Source: an uncultured Xenococcaceae cyanobacterium (GTDB lineage: Bacteria; Cyanobacteriota; Cyanobacteriia; Cyanobacteriales; Xenococcaceae). Taken from it: a stretch of DNA of 52,912 nt. The position numbers and the translations under genes are program-made. Every line of letters begins with the position of its first letter. Positions within the stretch are counted from its first letter, which is position 1. Shown here in pieces: positions 27,895 through 36,885 of this stretch. Location of the stretch: the NCBI GenBank assembly GCA_937996665.1, contig CALKUU010000127.1, forward strand, positions 1 through 52,912, in the 5' to 3' direction. The notes under the pieces were generated by a model. The model made no database searches. It was not told the origin of the DNA and saw only the letters and a program-made list of their open reading frames with translations.

Positions 27895-29478
27895 ATGCCT
27901 CTCACTTTATCTACCGAACAAGAACAACTCTTTGAGCGCAGCCGCAAAAATATCGAACTAGTTGAAGGTTTGTTTGTAGAAGCCCAGGCACTTTTTCCCG
28001 ACTTAAACCCAGATATACCTGGAATCAGGCAACAATTAGCCAACCCCTTTTCTGTATTTATTTGTGGTGAGTTTAATGCAGGTAAATCTAGTTTACTCAA
28101 TCATTTAGGCGAAAATACCGATGCTCCAGTCGGAATTATCCCCACTACCAAAGAGATCGAAGCCTATAATCCAGAATCCTTGGGCGGACTAATCTTTATC
28201 GATAGCCCCGGGACTAACTCAATTATTGAGGAACATCAAGAAGTAACCGAAAATTATCTTAAGCAAGCAGATATTATTCTCTTCGTCACCTCAATCGAAA
28301 GACCCCTCAGCAAGTCAGAACAGGATTTCTTATTGCTAGTAGATAAAACCTGGTTCCGTAAGGTTATTGTCACGATCAATAAAGTTGACCTAGCTACAGA
28401 AGAAGAGATCAAACAGGTTAGAGCTTTCGTTGGCGAAGGATTAAGTGAAATTTTTACCGAGATGCCTCCTGTCTTTGCAATCTCTGCCAGAACAGGGATG
28501 GGGATGGAAGAGCTTAAGAATTTCTTGTTAGCCTTTCTAGCCGAAACAGAAAAAATCAAAATTAAGTTGCAAGGTCCTCATAATTCGCTGCTGGTTTATT
28601 TGAGTCAACTAGAAACCAAAAATCAAGAACTTTATAGCAAATTAGAAAAAGAGAAAGTAATCTTTGATCGTACCCTCACTAGAATCCAAGAAAAACTAGA
28701 AGAATATAGGCTGTTATTTTCAATTTTTCAGCGCAATATCGACGATCTTTTTTATAACTTGATTCAAGCAAGTAACAAAATAGCCAACCAAAAAATATCC
28801 TTCTTTGACGTTGCCAAAAGACGCTTAACTAACGAAGACGATTTAGTAGAAGAGAAACTGATTACAGCACTAAATGAAGTTCAATTAGATAAGAATTTAC
28901 AAGAAATTTTTCAAGAAGCAACCACTACTTTTCTGCAATACCGCGATCGCATTTTAAAAGAAGCAACCGAAGATATCGAAATTGCTACTTCTTTAGGGGA
29001 AAGTGAATTTACAATCCCGCCCCTTGAGACAAATCAAGTTGACGTAAGCGAAATGGCAACCAAAATAAAGTCAGCAGCAGATAAGGGGTTAAATAACTTT
29101 GGCAAATTGGGTATAGCTGCTGCGGTTACTGGAGTGGGGGGACAATTGCTCTTTAATGCCGCTTCTTGGGATGCTTCGGCATTTGTACTCTCGGTCGTTT
29201 TTGGCATCCTCAGCTTCAACGCCCTACCTAGCCAGAGAGATCGAGTTAAAGAACAAATCGAAGCCACTTTTCGGGAAGTGCAAAAAAGCTATACCGACAC
29301 CCTCTGGAAATCTTTGGCAACAGAACTAAACAGTTGCTTTCAACAGTTTGCAGAAAACATTCAGCCTAGACAACAAGAATTAGCAGATCAGCTTAAGCTT
29401 AGTGAGTCCATTACTGAGAACATCACCACTAATAAATCGCAAATAGACAGCATTTTAAAAGAACTTGAGCAGTTATAA
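27895..29478 (+). CDS. Bacterial dynamin-like GTPase
   Basis: The 527-residue protein has a P-loop GEFNAGKSSLLN with K64, a G2 threonine in IPTTKEI, G3 DSPGT, G4 NKVD and a G5-like SART. Behind the GTPase lie long heptad-rich helices (about 225-400) and a hydrophobic, Gly-rich segment (about 400-445) that would insert into membrane, then a final coiled coil. This is the plan of bacterial dynamin-like proteins that remodel or protect membranes. Often they occur as tandem pairs; here only one is present. It is expected at the inner face of plasma or thylakoid membranes. The GTPase assignment is certain; dynamin-type rests on the helical stalk plus membrane paddle. Confidence 0.88.
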   Translation: MPLTLSTEQEQLFERSRKNIELVEGLFVEAQALFPDLNPDIPGIRQQLANPFSVFICGEFNAGKSSLLNHLGENTDAPVGIIPTTKEIEAYNPESLGGLIFIDSPGTNSIIEEHQEVTENYLKQADIILFVTSIERPLSKSEQDFLLLVDKTWFRKVIVTINKVDLATEEEIKQVRAFVGEGLSEIFTEMPPVFAISARTGMGMEELKNFLLAFLAETEKIKIKLQGPHNSLLVYLSQLETKNQELYSKLEKEKVIFDRTLTRIQEKLEEYRLLFSIFQRNIDDLFYNLIQASNKIANQKISFFDVAKRRLTNEDDLVEEKLITALNEVQLDKNLQEIFQEATTTFLQYRDRILKEATEDIEIATSLGESEFTIPPLETNQVDVSEMATKIKSAADKGLNNFGKLGIAAAVTGVGGQLLFNAASWDASAFVLSVVFGILSFNALPSQRDRVKEQIEATFREVQKSYTDTLWKSLATELNSCFQQFAENIQPRQQELADQLKLSESITENITTNKSQIDSILKELEQL

Positions 29479-29541
29479 GAGCGCAGTTCTGTGGTTTTGA
29501 GTTACCCCGAATAAAGTATGTCGCCAGAACCTTGGCTATCT

Positions 29542-30087
29542 TTAATCTGATAGCAAAATCTGTGGGATTTTGGCGATCGCTCTTTGGAAAAGCTGAGTAT
29601 TATTTGTCACTCTGACTAAAACCAAAGCACCTTGGATCAGCATAACTGCATCTTCAGCCCTGATTCGGGCTTCTTTTTTTGAAACCCCTGTTTCCTCGAC
29701 AATTTGGGACAATTCATTGAGCCATTTTTCAAGGGATTGCTCTAGTGCTTGATGAAATAGAGCATCTGCTTCCCCCAAAGACATAACGGCTAATACACAA
29801 GGTGCTCGACCGCTTTCATACAATTTATCTATCCCCTCAATCAAGATTACAATGCGTTCTTCAATGGGTATAGGCGATCGTAAAGGAAGAAAGATAGACT
29901 CTTCGAGCAAATCTCCGATATGTTCTAATACCGCTTCTGCCATTTGTTCCTTCCCACCTTGGAAATGATAATAGAGGCTAGCTTTTTTTAATCCTGTAGC
30001 TGCCGATAATCTTGAGACAGTCGCCCCTTCATAACCATAGTGACGGAATACAGGAACTAACTTGTTAATTACTTCTTGTTTCGACAT
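29542..30087 (-). CDS. TetR family transcriptional regulator
   Basis: The 181-residue repressor-type protein has an N-terminal helix-turn-helix (about 4-48: YEGATVSRLSAATGLKKASLYYHF) diagnostic of TetR; the rest is an all-helical ligand and dimer domain. Such proteins sense small molecules and release DNA. It is divergent from a Crp-type regulator, with three related palindromes between the two starts (30099-30143, 30171-30192, 30264-30277). The first lies only 12 bases before this gene's start codon, so autorepression is likely. The ligand is unknown. The neighbouring VOC and FMN-protein genes suggest a detoxification or redox regulon. Confidence 0.92.
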   Translation of the reverse strand: MSKQEVINKLVPVFRHYGYEGATVSRLSAATGLKKASLYYHFQGGKEQMAEAVLEHIGDLLEESIFLPLRSPIPIEERIVILIEGIDKLYESGRAPCVLAVMSLGEADALFHQALEQSLEKWLNELSQIVEETGVSKKEARIRAEDAVMLIQGALVLVRVTNNTQLFQRAIAKIPQILLSD

Positions 30088-30098
30088 TTATTAAATTT

Positions 30099-30143
30099 AT
30101 TCTTTGACTATTAAACCGAATGTTCGTTTAATAGTCAAAGAAT
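30099..30143. promoter_or_regulatory. 18-bp perfect inverted repeat, TetR operator candidate
   Basis: ATTCTTTGACTATTAAAC (30099-30116) is repeated in exact reverse complement at 30126-30143 around the nine-base core CGAATGTTC. The core shares GAATGTTCG with the site at 30264. It lies immediately upstream of the TetR start codon. Its length is more than an average TetR half-site pair, so a dimer-of-dimers or a second regulator is possible. Confidence 0.65.
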
Positions 30144-30164
30144 AGTACCTTAGCAAAAAAATAC

Positions 30165-30193
30165 TTGACACTTTACCAAACGTTCGGTAAAGT
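30165..30193 (+). promoter_or_regulatory. Promoter with operator in spacer, for Crp-like gene
   Basis: A consensus -35 box TTGACA (30165-30170) is followed, 17 bases later, by TAAAGT (30188-30193) as -10. The spacer holds a near-perfect palindrome at 30171-30192 (CTTTACC-AAACGTTC-GGTAAAG), with mismatches only in the centre. Its core AACGTTCG resembles the other two sites in this gap. A repressor bound here would block the promoter directly. Confidence 0.6.
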
Positions 30194-30263
30194 AAAACAA
30201 ACAATTATTTAGCAAAAAAAAACGATTAGAACTTACGAATTAACAAGGTTTTTATTTTTTTCT

Positions 30264-30277
30264 AACGAATGTTCGTT
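30264..30277. promoter_or_regulatory. Palindromic operator AACGAATGTTCGTT
   Basis: This is a 14-base inverted repeat with one central pair mismatched, sharing GAATGTTCG with the repeat core at 30117-30126. It covers an in-frame ATG at 30269, which argues that the Crp-like protein starts at the later ATG (30299) and that this stretch is leader. Confidence 0.55.
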
Positions 30278-30298
30278 GCAAAAATCAGAATAAAAAAG

Positions 30299-30901
30299 AT
30301 GAACTATTTAACTTGGACGAAACTTCCAATCGAACTGAGAAATCAAACTATCTATAAAGACCTTGAGGCTAAACAAATTCTTGTACAACAGGGAGAAAAA
30401 GCTGATTCAATTTACTTTCTACTCTCCGGTCAAATTAGGCTAGCTACCTTTACGGAGGAGCGGATTATCAATCATTACTTTATCGAGGCGGGAGAAAGTT
30501 TTGAGGAAACAGCTTTATTTTCCGATATCTATACCTGCTCAGCGATCGCCGATAGAACTTCTCGGATTGCAATCATCAACAAAAAATCGTTTAAGCAAGC
30601 CTTAGAAGAAGATCAAGAGTTAACTACTAGCTATATGAATCAACTAGCATATCGCTATCAAACAGTAAAAACATTATTGGAGTTGAGAAGTATCCGCTCA
30701 GCTAGAGAACGCCTCCTACAATATCTAATTCACCGAAAAAAACCTGATACGCAGACTATAGTTTTGCAACGCCCTCTCAAAAATTTAGCAACAGAACTGG
30801 GTTTATCAGCGGAAGCTCTTTCGAGAACTCTGTCAGTTTTGCATTCAGAAGGAGTCATCACGCGCAAACAAAGAAGTATTACTCTCAATGAAGACTGGTA
30901 A
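30299..30901 (+). CDS. Crp/Fnr family transcriptional regulator
   Basis: From the ATG at 30299 the protein has 200 residues. It has an N-terminal cyclic-nucleotide-type beta roll (about 15-110, with QGEKADSIYFLLSGQI), a long dimer helix, and a C-terminal winged helix where LKNLATELGLSAEALSRTLSVLHSEGVI (about 158-186) is the recognition region. Cysteines are too few for an Fnr-type iron-sulfur cluster, so it is a Crp-like sensor of other signals. An upstream in-frame ATG (30269) lies inside a palindrome and would add ten residues (MFVAKIRIKK); I prefer the later start. It is divergent from the TetR gene and probably under its control. Confidence 0.9.
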   Translation: MNYLTWTKLPIELRNQTIYKDLEAKQILVQQGEKADSIYFLLSGQIRLATFTEERIINHYFIEAGESFEETALFSDIYTCSAIADRTSRIAIINKKSFKQALEEDQELTTSYMNQLAYRYQTVKTLLELRSIRSARERLLQYLIHRKKPDTQTIVLQRPLKNLATELGLSAEALSRTLSVLHSEGVITRKQRSITLNEDW

Positions 30902-31097
30902 ACAATTAATGGAGAACAATACAAAATTGATTTTGGTCAAGAAAAATTTTTTCTGCCAACGGTAAACTCCTCTCAACTCAAAAATTGAGGGTAGTTCTGG
31001 AGAACAAAATCAGACTCTTGCCAAAGCAGGAGTAGCAACCTTTTAGCAAAAACTTTCAATTCAAACCGAGTCAATAACATCAGGGTAAATTCAGAAT

Positions 31098-31499
31098 ATG
31101 GCAATTACAAAAGGAGCTCATCATATTGGGCTAACAGTTTCAGATTTAACAGCAACTCGTAATTTTTTTGTTAATACTTTAGGCTTTGAGCAAGCAGGCG
31201 AAGTGCCAAACTATCCAGCAGTTTTCGTTGCTGACGGCACAGTAATGATAACTTTATGGCAAGCTAATAACCCTCAACAAGCAATCCCCTTTGATCGAAA
31301 AAATAATATCGGGTTACATCACTTTGCGCTGAAGGTAGAAAATTTGGAGGCACTCAAATCTCTACACCAAACCCTACTTAATACCTCTGATGTTGAAATT
31401 GAATTTGCTCCCGAACTTTCAGGCAACGGTCCTGCACACCATATGATGTGCTACATTCCCGGCGGTATTCGTATGGAATTCGTTACTTTAGGATCCTAA
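31098..31499 (+). CDS. VOC-fold (glyoxalase/dioxygenase superfamily) protein
   Basis: The 133-residue protein has the two beta-alpha-beta-beta-beta modules of the vicinal oxygen chelate fold. The metal-ligand positions are AHHIGLTVSDL (His near residue 8), LHHFALKVENL (His near 75) and the late MEFV glutamate. Members include glyoxalases, antibiotic-binding proteins and ring-cleavage enzymes. The exact substrate is not readable. It lies 30 bases upstream of the FMN-binding protein gene and downstream of the Crp-like gene, so the three may form a regulated detoxification set. Confidence 0.88.
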   Translation: MAITKGAHHIGLTVSDLTATRNFFVNTLGFEQAGEVPNYPAVFVADGTVMITLWQANNPQQAIPFDRKNNIGLHHFALKVENLEALKSLHQTLLNTSDVEIEFAPELSGNGPAHHMMCYIPGGIRMEFVTLGS

Positions 31500-31528
31500 A
31501 CAAACAGTAGAGAAGTTAATTATTAGTT

Positions 31529-32479
31529 ATGCCAGATTCAGAAGGCTCGCCCTTTCATAAGGGAGAACAAGCCATTCACACCCGATTTGGAACAAAAGAG
31601 CGCTTAGAGCAACAAGGAAAACGGTTTATTCGAGATTACTTAATCCCACAACATCAAAAGTTTTTTGAAAACCTAACCTATTTGATCGTCGGTACAGTAG
31701 ATAAGGCAGGTAACCCTTGGGCATCTATCCTTGTCGGCAAACCTGGCTTTATTTCCATTCTTAGCGATCGCTCAATCAGAGTTACGGCGGAAATATTGCT
31801 AGGCGACCCTCTAGTAAACATCGTCACAGAAGGGATTGATATCGGTTTGTTAGGAATAGAATTAAGCAACCGCCGTCGCAATCGCCTCAACGGAGTTGTT
31901 ACTCATAAAAAGGATAATAGCTTTGAAGTTCAAGTCGGGCAGAGTTTTGGTAATTGTCCCAAATATATTCAAGTAAGAACTTATGACTCTACAGAGCCAG
32001 ATCCGCAAGCACCTCAATTAGTTACAGAACTCACTAGCTTCTCAGCACTAGAAAAAGAAATCATTGCTTCATCCGATACTTTGTTTATTACCACGGCTTA
32101 TCAAAATTCTGATGCAGGCTTAGCTAAAGGCGTGGATGTTTCTCATCGAGGTGGTAAACCAGGTTTTGTCAGAATCGATAACAACCAAACTCTTACACTT
32201 CCTGATTTTTCTGGTAACTGCCTTTTTAATACTTTTGGAAATTTAGAAGTTAATCCCCAAGCAGGAATTTTATTTATCGATTTCCAAAAAGGAGATTTAC
32301 TATACCTCACTGGAAAAGCTGAAGTTATCTGGTCAGGGGATGAAATCAGCCTATATCCAGGAGCAGAAAGGTTATTCCGCTTTTATTTAGATAAAGGCTT
32401 TTTAGTAAAAAATAGTCTTCCTTTTCGTTGGTCGAATCCAGAATTCGCTCCTCAACTAAAGGATACTGGTACGTGGTAG
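31529..32479 (+). CDS. Pyridoxamine-phosphate-oxidase-like FMN-binding protein
   Basis: The 316-residue protein has a split-barrel FMN domain in its first half: FENLTYLIVGTVDKAGNPWASILVGKPGFISILSD (roughly 47-81), then NPLVN-like strands and RRRNRLNGVV. A second split-barrel-like repeat follows (about 175-300: DTLFITTAY...HRGGKPGFVRI). The double arrangement is that of larger pyridoxamine 5'-phosphate oxidase-related proteins, often fused to ferredoxin reductases in other bacteria; here no reductase domain follows. It may act as a flavin or F420-type reductase. It is 30 bases downstream of the VOC gene. Confidence 0.83.
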   Translation: MPDSEGSPFHKGEQAIHTRFGTKERLEQQGKRFIRDYLIPQHQKFFENLTYLIVGTVDKAGNPWASILVGKPGFISILSDRSIRVTAEILLGDPLVNIVTEGIDIGLLGIELSNRRRNRLNGVVTHKKDNSFEVQVGQSFGNCPKYIQVRTYDSTEPDPQAPQLVTELTSFSALEKEIIASSDTLFITTAYQNSDAGLAKGVDVSHRGGKPGFVRIDNNQTLTLPDFSGNCLFNTFGNLEVNPQAGILFIDFQKGDLLYLTGKAEVIWSGDEISLYPGAERLFRFYLDKGFLVKNSLPFRWSNPEFAPQLKDTGTW

Positions 32480-32857
32480 CAATATTGTTGTGGTGAAGTA
32501 GCACTGTTTCCATAATCATCATTTTTAACCTGAAGAATAAGGCTTCCTCCTATCTGTCAAAGCGGGTTAAAGAATGATATTTCTCGTGTCATCCTAAATC
32601 TAGGAAATTAATGGGAGTTATCACGATCGCCCACACCAAAAATCTTGAAAGTGATTTAAATCTTTACCCCAGCTATTTTCCTCAAAACAATAACCTGGAG
32701 TCCGCAAATAGACCTTATATTTTCCAAGGCATTTCGGTAAGTAAGTATCAATGTTCGAACAGCAAATTTTCTCAATTGTGGAGAGATTCTATTTGATTTC
32801 AAAAAAAAATTGACAAGTAATCGAAAAGGACTTAAGCTTGTTAGAGTCAAAAGTTAA
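32480..32857. other. Intergenic region before tRNA-Asp
   Basis: This 378-base stretch between the FMN-binding protein and tRNA-Asp holds a 61-codon frame (32611-32796) without ribosome site or recognisable composition, which I do not regard as a gene. The last 50 bases contain a promoter-like TTGACA for the tRNA. Confidence 0.5.
32810..32838 (+). promoter_or_regulatory. Possible promoter of tRNA-Asp
   Basis: A perfect -35 box TTGACA (32810-32815) is followed after 17 bases by TAAGCT (32833-32838), a weak -10 match. The tRNA begins 19 bases further on, consistent with a start site just before the mature 5' end. Confidence 0.4.
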
Positions 32858-32931
32858 GGGATTGTAGTTCAGCTGGTTAGAATGCCTGCCTGTCACGCAG
32901 GAGGTCGCGGGTTCGAGTCCCGTCAATCCCG
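32858..32931 (+). tRNA. tRNA-Asp (anticodon GTC)
   Basis: It folds as a normal cloverleaf. The acceptor stem GGGATTG pairs with CAATCCC and the discriminator base is G. The D arm contains AGCTGGTTAGA, the anticodon stem CCTGC/GCAGG encloses loop CTGTCAC with anticodon GTC (32892-32894), and the T arm GCGGGTTCGAGTCCCGT is standard. CCA is not encoded. It lies 41 bases upstream of rsmE on the same strand. Confidence 0.97.
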
Positions 32932-32972
32932 TTCAAATTAAGTCTAAGTTTGTTAAGCCAAAGTTTGTGCTT

Positions 32973-33695
32973 ATGCGTAATCTTTACCGTTTGGTTTTTG
33001 CCGAGTCGCAAAACGCCAATGGGTTGATTGCTTTGACAGCACAACAAAGTCATTACCTAACTAGGGTTATTCGCCTTCAAAAAAGCGATCGCTTTATAGC
33101 CATGAATGGTCTGGGCAAATCTTGGTTGGCGCAATTAGGAGAAACTAATCAAGCCCAACTACTAGAAACGCTTAACTTACAAACAGAATTAGCGGTTAAT
33201 TTAACCCTCATTACAGCTCTACCCAAAGGCAATGGCTACGAGCAGGTTTTACGCTGTTGTACCGAATTAGGCGTAAGTCGCTTTATTCCCGTATTTAGCG
33301 ATCGCAGCTTACTTAAGCCTAGCCCCAACAAAGTAGCTAGATGGCGAAAAATTGTGATCGAAGCAGCCGAACAATCGGAGCGAGAAATAGTTCCCCAAAT
33401 TCTCGACCCCTTAAAATTTCCAGAGGCAATTAGCCAACTAGCCTCAACCCTCAACAGCAATTATATTTGTTTAGCCAGAGGAAACAATCCCTCTTTGTGG
33501 AAAGCGATCTCCTCTGAGCTACCACCAGAAATTACTATCGCGATCGGTTCTGAAGGTGGTTGGAGCGATCGCGAAATTACGGTAGCCCAAAATCAAGGTT
33601 TCCAAGCGGTTTCCCTAGGCAAATCAATCCTTAGAGCAGTCACCGCTCCAATTGTTGCCTCAACCATTGTTAACACCAAAATTAACCAGGCTTGA
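32973..33695 (+). CDS. rsmE: 16S rRNA (uracil1498-N3)-methyltransferase RsmE
   Basis: The 240-residue protein starts MRNLYRLVF, the usual RsmE beginning; a GTG six bases upstream (32967) is in frame but less typical. The N-terminal PUA-like part (QQSHYLTRVIRLQKSD) recognises RNA. The C-terminal SPOUT methyltransferase has the knotted SAM site IAIGSEGGWSDREI and LGKSILRAVTAPI. It methylates U1498 of 16S rRNA. Length and motifs are complete. It lies directly after tRNA-Asp, perhaps read through from the same promoter. Confidence is high. Confidence 0.95.
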   Translation: MRNLYRLVFAESQNANGLIALTAQQSHYLTRVIRLQKSDRFIAMNGLGKSWLAQLGETNQAQLLETLNLQTELAVNLTLITALPKGNGYEQVLRCCTELGVSRFIPVFSDRSLLKPSPNKVARWRKIVIEAAEQSEREIVPQILDPLKFPEAISQLASTLNSNYICLARGNNPSLWKAISSELPPEITIAIGSEGGWSDREITVAQNQGFQAVSLGKSILRAVTAPIVASTIVNTKINQA

Positions 33696-33854
33696 ACTCA
33701 AAATCTTGATAGTTGAATTCTGGTCGTTTCTTAATCAAAGTACAACTTTTAAAAGTTTACACTTTGAAAAAATTCCCTAAAAACAATCATCAATGAACCA
33801 TTTGCAACGAACAGTACAATTATTTTCTTGATCGCTAATTAGCAACGCCCAAGA

Positions 33855-35096
33855 TTAAACCTTGAGAATAGTTTTTGAAGCCAACCTGGTTTTTTTTCTT
33901 TCCACTTCAGAAAGTTGCGTTCCTTCTTGTAATTTAGTGGCACTTTGTTGCAAAACAGTCGCTCCAGCCTCATCCCCTAACTGTAAAGCGGTTTTAGCCG
34001 CAGTTTGTAGCATCGTAGCCGCCCCAGAAGCATCACCTTCTTTTAACTTAGATTCAGCAATTTGAGTTTGACGATATTTAGCTAGAGTAAGTACCGACTT
34101 CTGAACAGCAGGATCGGCTTCAGGTCGATAAAGTTCAAGTGCTTCGATAGTAATTGGCACCTTGGGCGTACTTAAATTCTCTTTACCCAAAGCTGGGGCA
34201 TCGTAAGAAATTTTGGCAGTCAATACTTGGTGCTTCCCTAGAGGTAATTGACTTATGTAGAGGTTAACTAAGATTGTTCTGGGTAAGTCGATCATAATAT
34301 CTCCCAAACGCACCATAAAAAAAGCACCCTCGACTTTAACAGGTAACTCAATAGTTTCTGGCGCTACTTGGGCAATGGGCTTCAATTCAGCTAATCTTGT
34401 CCCTGGCTCTAACTCAATCATCAATCTAGCATCAGTTAGACCTACTGATTGCAACCTAGTGAATAGTTGTTCAAATTCGCTAAGTACCCTTTCTGGATTT
34501 TCAATGTAAACCAGTGCCCCCGCAGCCGAATCAGCAATAGGTTCTAAAACATCTTGATTCCAATGCTCACCAAACCCGAGAGTATTAACAGTAATTTTGA
34601 ATTCTGAAGCTAATTTGGCTAGTTTTAAGCAACGATGATTATCTCCATGCTCATTTTCACCGTCAGTCAATAGAAAAATGTGAGAGACGGCATTACGCTT
34701 ACCAATCGCAATTTCTTTAATCCCTAATTTCAACCCTTCATCAATCGCAGTACCACCCTCAGCTTGCAAAGAATTAACACGTTGCTTAACCTGGGCAATA
34801 TCTCCTACTACTTGATTTGCAACTATTACCTGAGCTTTATGGTTAAAAGAAATTATAGAAATACGATCGCTAGGGGACAATTTTTCAATAATAGCGATCG
34901 CTGCTTTCTTTACTGTATCTAGCGGCTCATTTTTCATTGAGCCACTACAATCAATAATTAGACAAAGATTAAGAGGAAAGCTTTGATCTTGCGCATCGGC
35001 TAGTGCCGAAACATCTAAGGTTAGTTGACGCTGAGTACTCCTGCTGGTTGTAGCAACATGAGTATCACTCCAATGAGATTTGATACTGACTTTCAT
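33855..35096 (-). CDS. von Willebrand factor A domain protein
   Basis: The 413-residue protein has a VWA domain at about residues 40-215 with a complete MIDAS metal site: DCSGSMKN (DxSxS), the threonine in GGTAIDEG, and TDGENEHG. A beta-rich middle domain follows (about 225-330) and a helical C-terminus with TPR-like packing (about 335-405: AKYRQTQIAESKLKEGDASGAATML). There is no signal peptide, so it is probably cytosolic. Similar cyanobacterial proteins are single genes of unknown role, likely protein-interaction scaffolds dependent on Mg. It ends in basic residues. It is monocistronic. Confidence 0.9.
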   Translation of the reverse strand: MKVSIKSHWSDTHVATTSRSTQRQLTLDVSALADAQDQSFPLNLCLIIDCSGSMKNEPLDTVKKAAIAIIEKLSPSDRISIISFNHKAQVIVANQVVGDIAQVKQRVNSLQAEGGTAIDEGLKLGIKEIAIGKRNAVSHIFLLTDGENEHGDNHRCLKLAKLASEFKITVNTLGFGEHWNQDVLEPIADSAAGALVYIENPERVLSEFEQLFTRLQSVGLTDARLMIELEPGTRLAELKPIAQVAPETIELPVKVEGAFFMVRLGDIMIDLPRTILVNLYISQLPLGKHQVLTAKISYDAPALGKENLSTPKVPITIEALELYRPEADPAVQKSVLTLAKYRQTQIAESKLKEGDASGAATMLQTAAKTALQLGDEAGATVLQQSATKLQEGTQLSEVERKKTRLASKTILKV

Positions 35097-35440
35097 CGCA
35101 AAAAACTAAATACTTAAATTTACTCAATTACAGACCGGTTAGCTAAAAACAAGTTTCCGATCACAATCCCGAAACAACAATTCTCAGTTAATACTCCTCA
35201 GATAGCACTTCCCACGCAAGACAATCTTACAATCTATCCCAAATCCAAAACTACGCTATTCAACTATGCCGTTTAGTTATGATTGACCAAAGATTATAGC
35301 CTTTTCTAGATTACAGTTATCGAATTTTAGCAACAAGACAAAAAATTACTGACAACAACTAGGAAAAACCGACTGCCCAAACCCGATTTACAAGTTCTGT
35401 AAACAGTCGCCAAAAGTGACCTAACTAACCTAATAACAAT
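35097..35440. other. Intergenic region, no gene seen
   Basis: This 344-base gap lies between the VWA gene and the GST gene, both on the minus strand. It should contain the VWA promoter. I found no ORF, RNA gene, strong hairpin or repeat in it. Confidence 0.5.
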
Positions 35441-36229
35441 CTATTCAATCGAAATAGTTGTGGGAGCAGAGCTATTGCTACTAGTACTAGAGCTTTTGCG
35501 ATAATCTGCATAAAGGCGATCGCGCCAAGCAAAAAAGCTCTCAAAAGAACTATTGTCAGCTAGTCCAGGAATTCCTTTCCCCTTCAAATTAGGAGGAATA
35601 TCTAAATAAGCACCTTCAGGAAACTTTAAGATCATGCTCATTCCAGCCACTGCCAAATCCGCCAAAGTAGGAGTATTACCCGTCAAATAAGGTTGTTTTT
35701 CCAGAATCAAACAAAGAGCTTCCAAATCTTGCTTTAACCCTTTATTCGCTTCTTTAACAGGCTCGCCACCAAAACCAATCCCCGTACCCAAAACATCTAA
35801 GAACTGTCCAGGAATGGCTCCTACCAGATTTTTAAGCAGGTCGGGCGTTTCTTTGGGTAAACAAGAGGTTCGTAAAGTCTGATTTTGGTTTAATGCACCA
35901 ATAAAAGCTTTACGACCTTTTAAGCCAATCGATTCATCTGCCCATTCTTCAATCAAAAGACACTGACCTCTAGCTAAAGGGTCTTCAGGCAAAATGGGCT
36001 TTTCAGGATATTTACGATCTAGATAAAAAGCAATTTCTGTAGAGTCAGCAATATAAGTACTACCATCCTTGAGCACAGGAACCTGTCTACTTCCAGATTT
36101 TTGCAAAAGTTCGACTTGTCCTACTCCTGGAGTAACTTCAATTTTGCGATACTCTAACCCCTTGAAGTCAAGAATAAAACGTACTTTTTCAGAATATTGA
36201 GATAATTCAAATTGGTATAACTCCAGCAT
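35441..36229 (-). CDS. Glutathione S-transferase family protein
   Basis: The 262-residue protein has an N-terminal thioredoxin-fold domain (1-78) with QYSEKVRFILDFKGLEY, the cis-proline strand SRQVPVLKDG and the glutathione-contacting DSTEIAFYLD. The C-terminal helical domain (about 90-240) has TLADLAVAGM, the N-capping motif of GSTs. A Ser (S8/S12) is the likely catalytic residue in place of Tyr. The C-terminus is Ser-rich. It conjugates or reduces thiol-reactive compounds. An AAGGAGAA ribosome site precedes the ATG. It is monocistronic on the minus strand. Confidence 0.9.
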   Translation of the reverse strand: MLELYQFELSQYSEKVRFILDFKGLEYRKIEVTPGVGQVELLQKSGSRQVPVLKDGSTYIADSTEIAFYLDRKYPEKPILPEDPLARGQCLLIEEWADESIGLKGRKAFIGALNQNQTLRTSCLPKETPDLLKNLVGAIPGQFLDVLGTGIGFGGEPVKEANKGLKQDLEALCLILEKQPYLTGNTPTLADLAVAGMSMILKFPEGAYLDIPPNLKGKGIPGLADNSSFESFFAWRDRLYADYRKSSSTSSNSSAPTTISIE

Positions 36230-36476
36230 CGATTCTCCTTAGGACTTAATGATCATTAGTGAAAATGTTATAAATTTAGCCACTTTCTCGCACCCACCAT
36301 TGTCAAGGATGGACTAGCAATTAGGACTCAAATTAAAGATGTTTTTAAACTATCCACAAAAGATCTTCAACTGCAAAACCAATAAACGAGATTTTGCAAA
36401 GAGATAGATATCCTGGTTAACTACAAGCCAATCACAAAATTTGATCAGCTTGATTTTTTCAACCCTTTGCCAAAAT

Positions 36477-36803
36477 TTAACCTTTCCAAGACTTATTTTC
36501 CAAATCCCGAATCTGGCGCTCCAACCGATCTATACGTCCTCGCAACTCATCCATTTCCGCTTGCCGAGGCACACCTAGATCTTGGAGTACATTCTTCATT
36601 TGGCGCTCCATATTTTTCTGAAAATTATTCGGATTAGTATTAAACTGCTCCATAAAATCATCAACAAAAGCCTTAGCTGCATCTGGGTCTAACTTGCCAT
36701 CTTTAACTAGTTGTTCGCTAAATTCTTTGATTTTTTCTGCTACTAAAGAGGTAGTACCAACACCCATCATTAATAGCTGTCTAAGCCAGTCGTTATTATC
36801 CAT
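36477..36803 (-). CDS. Phasin-like small coiled-coil protein
   Basis: The 108-residue protein has a hydrophobic N-terminal helix (WLRQLLMMGVGTTSLVAEKI) followed by charged amphipathic helices and a clear heptad coiled coil at the end (MDELRGRIDRLERQIRDLENK, about residues 80-102). This is the phasin-family pattern (compare PhaF/PhaI-like proteins) found in many cyanobacteria, where it may associate with granules or membranes. No polyhydroxyalkanoate gene is present in the window, so a granule role is not supported locally. It is divergent from the TIGR03792-like gene with 82 bases between starts. Confidence 0.78.
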   Translation of the reverse strand: MDNNDWLRQLLMMGVGTTSLVAEKIKEFSEQLVKDGKLDPDAAKAFVDDFMEQFNTNPNNFQKNMERQMKNVLQDLGVPRQAEMDELRGRIDRLERQIRDLENKSWKG

Positions 36804-36885
36804 AATTTGCGCCCCTATTCAATCCTCAACTCTATGTTGACTATACTCTAATCTATAGAATGGCTACCATAAAGGGTAGACTAAA

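Noticed and set aside
32611-32796. 61-codon frame upstream of tRNA-Asp
   Set aside because: No ribosome site or conserved composition; probably chance in an intergenic region.
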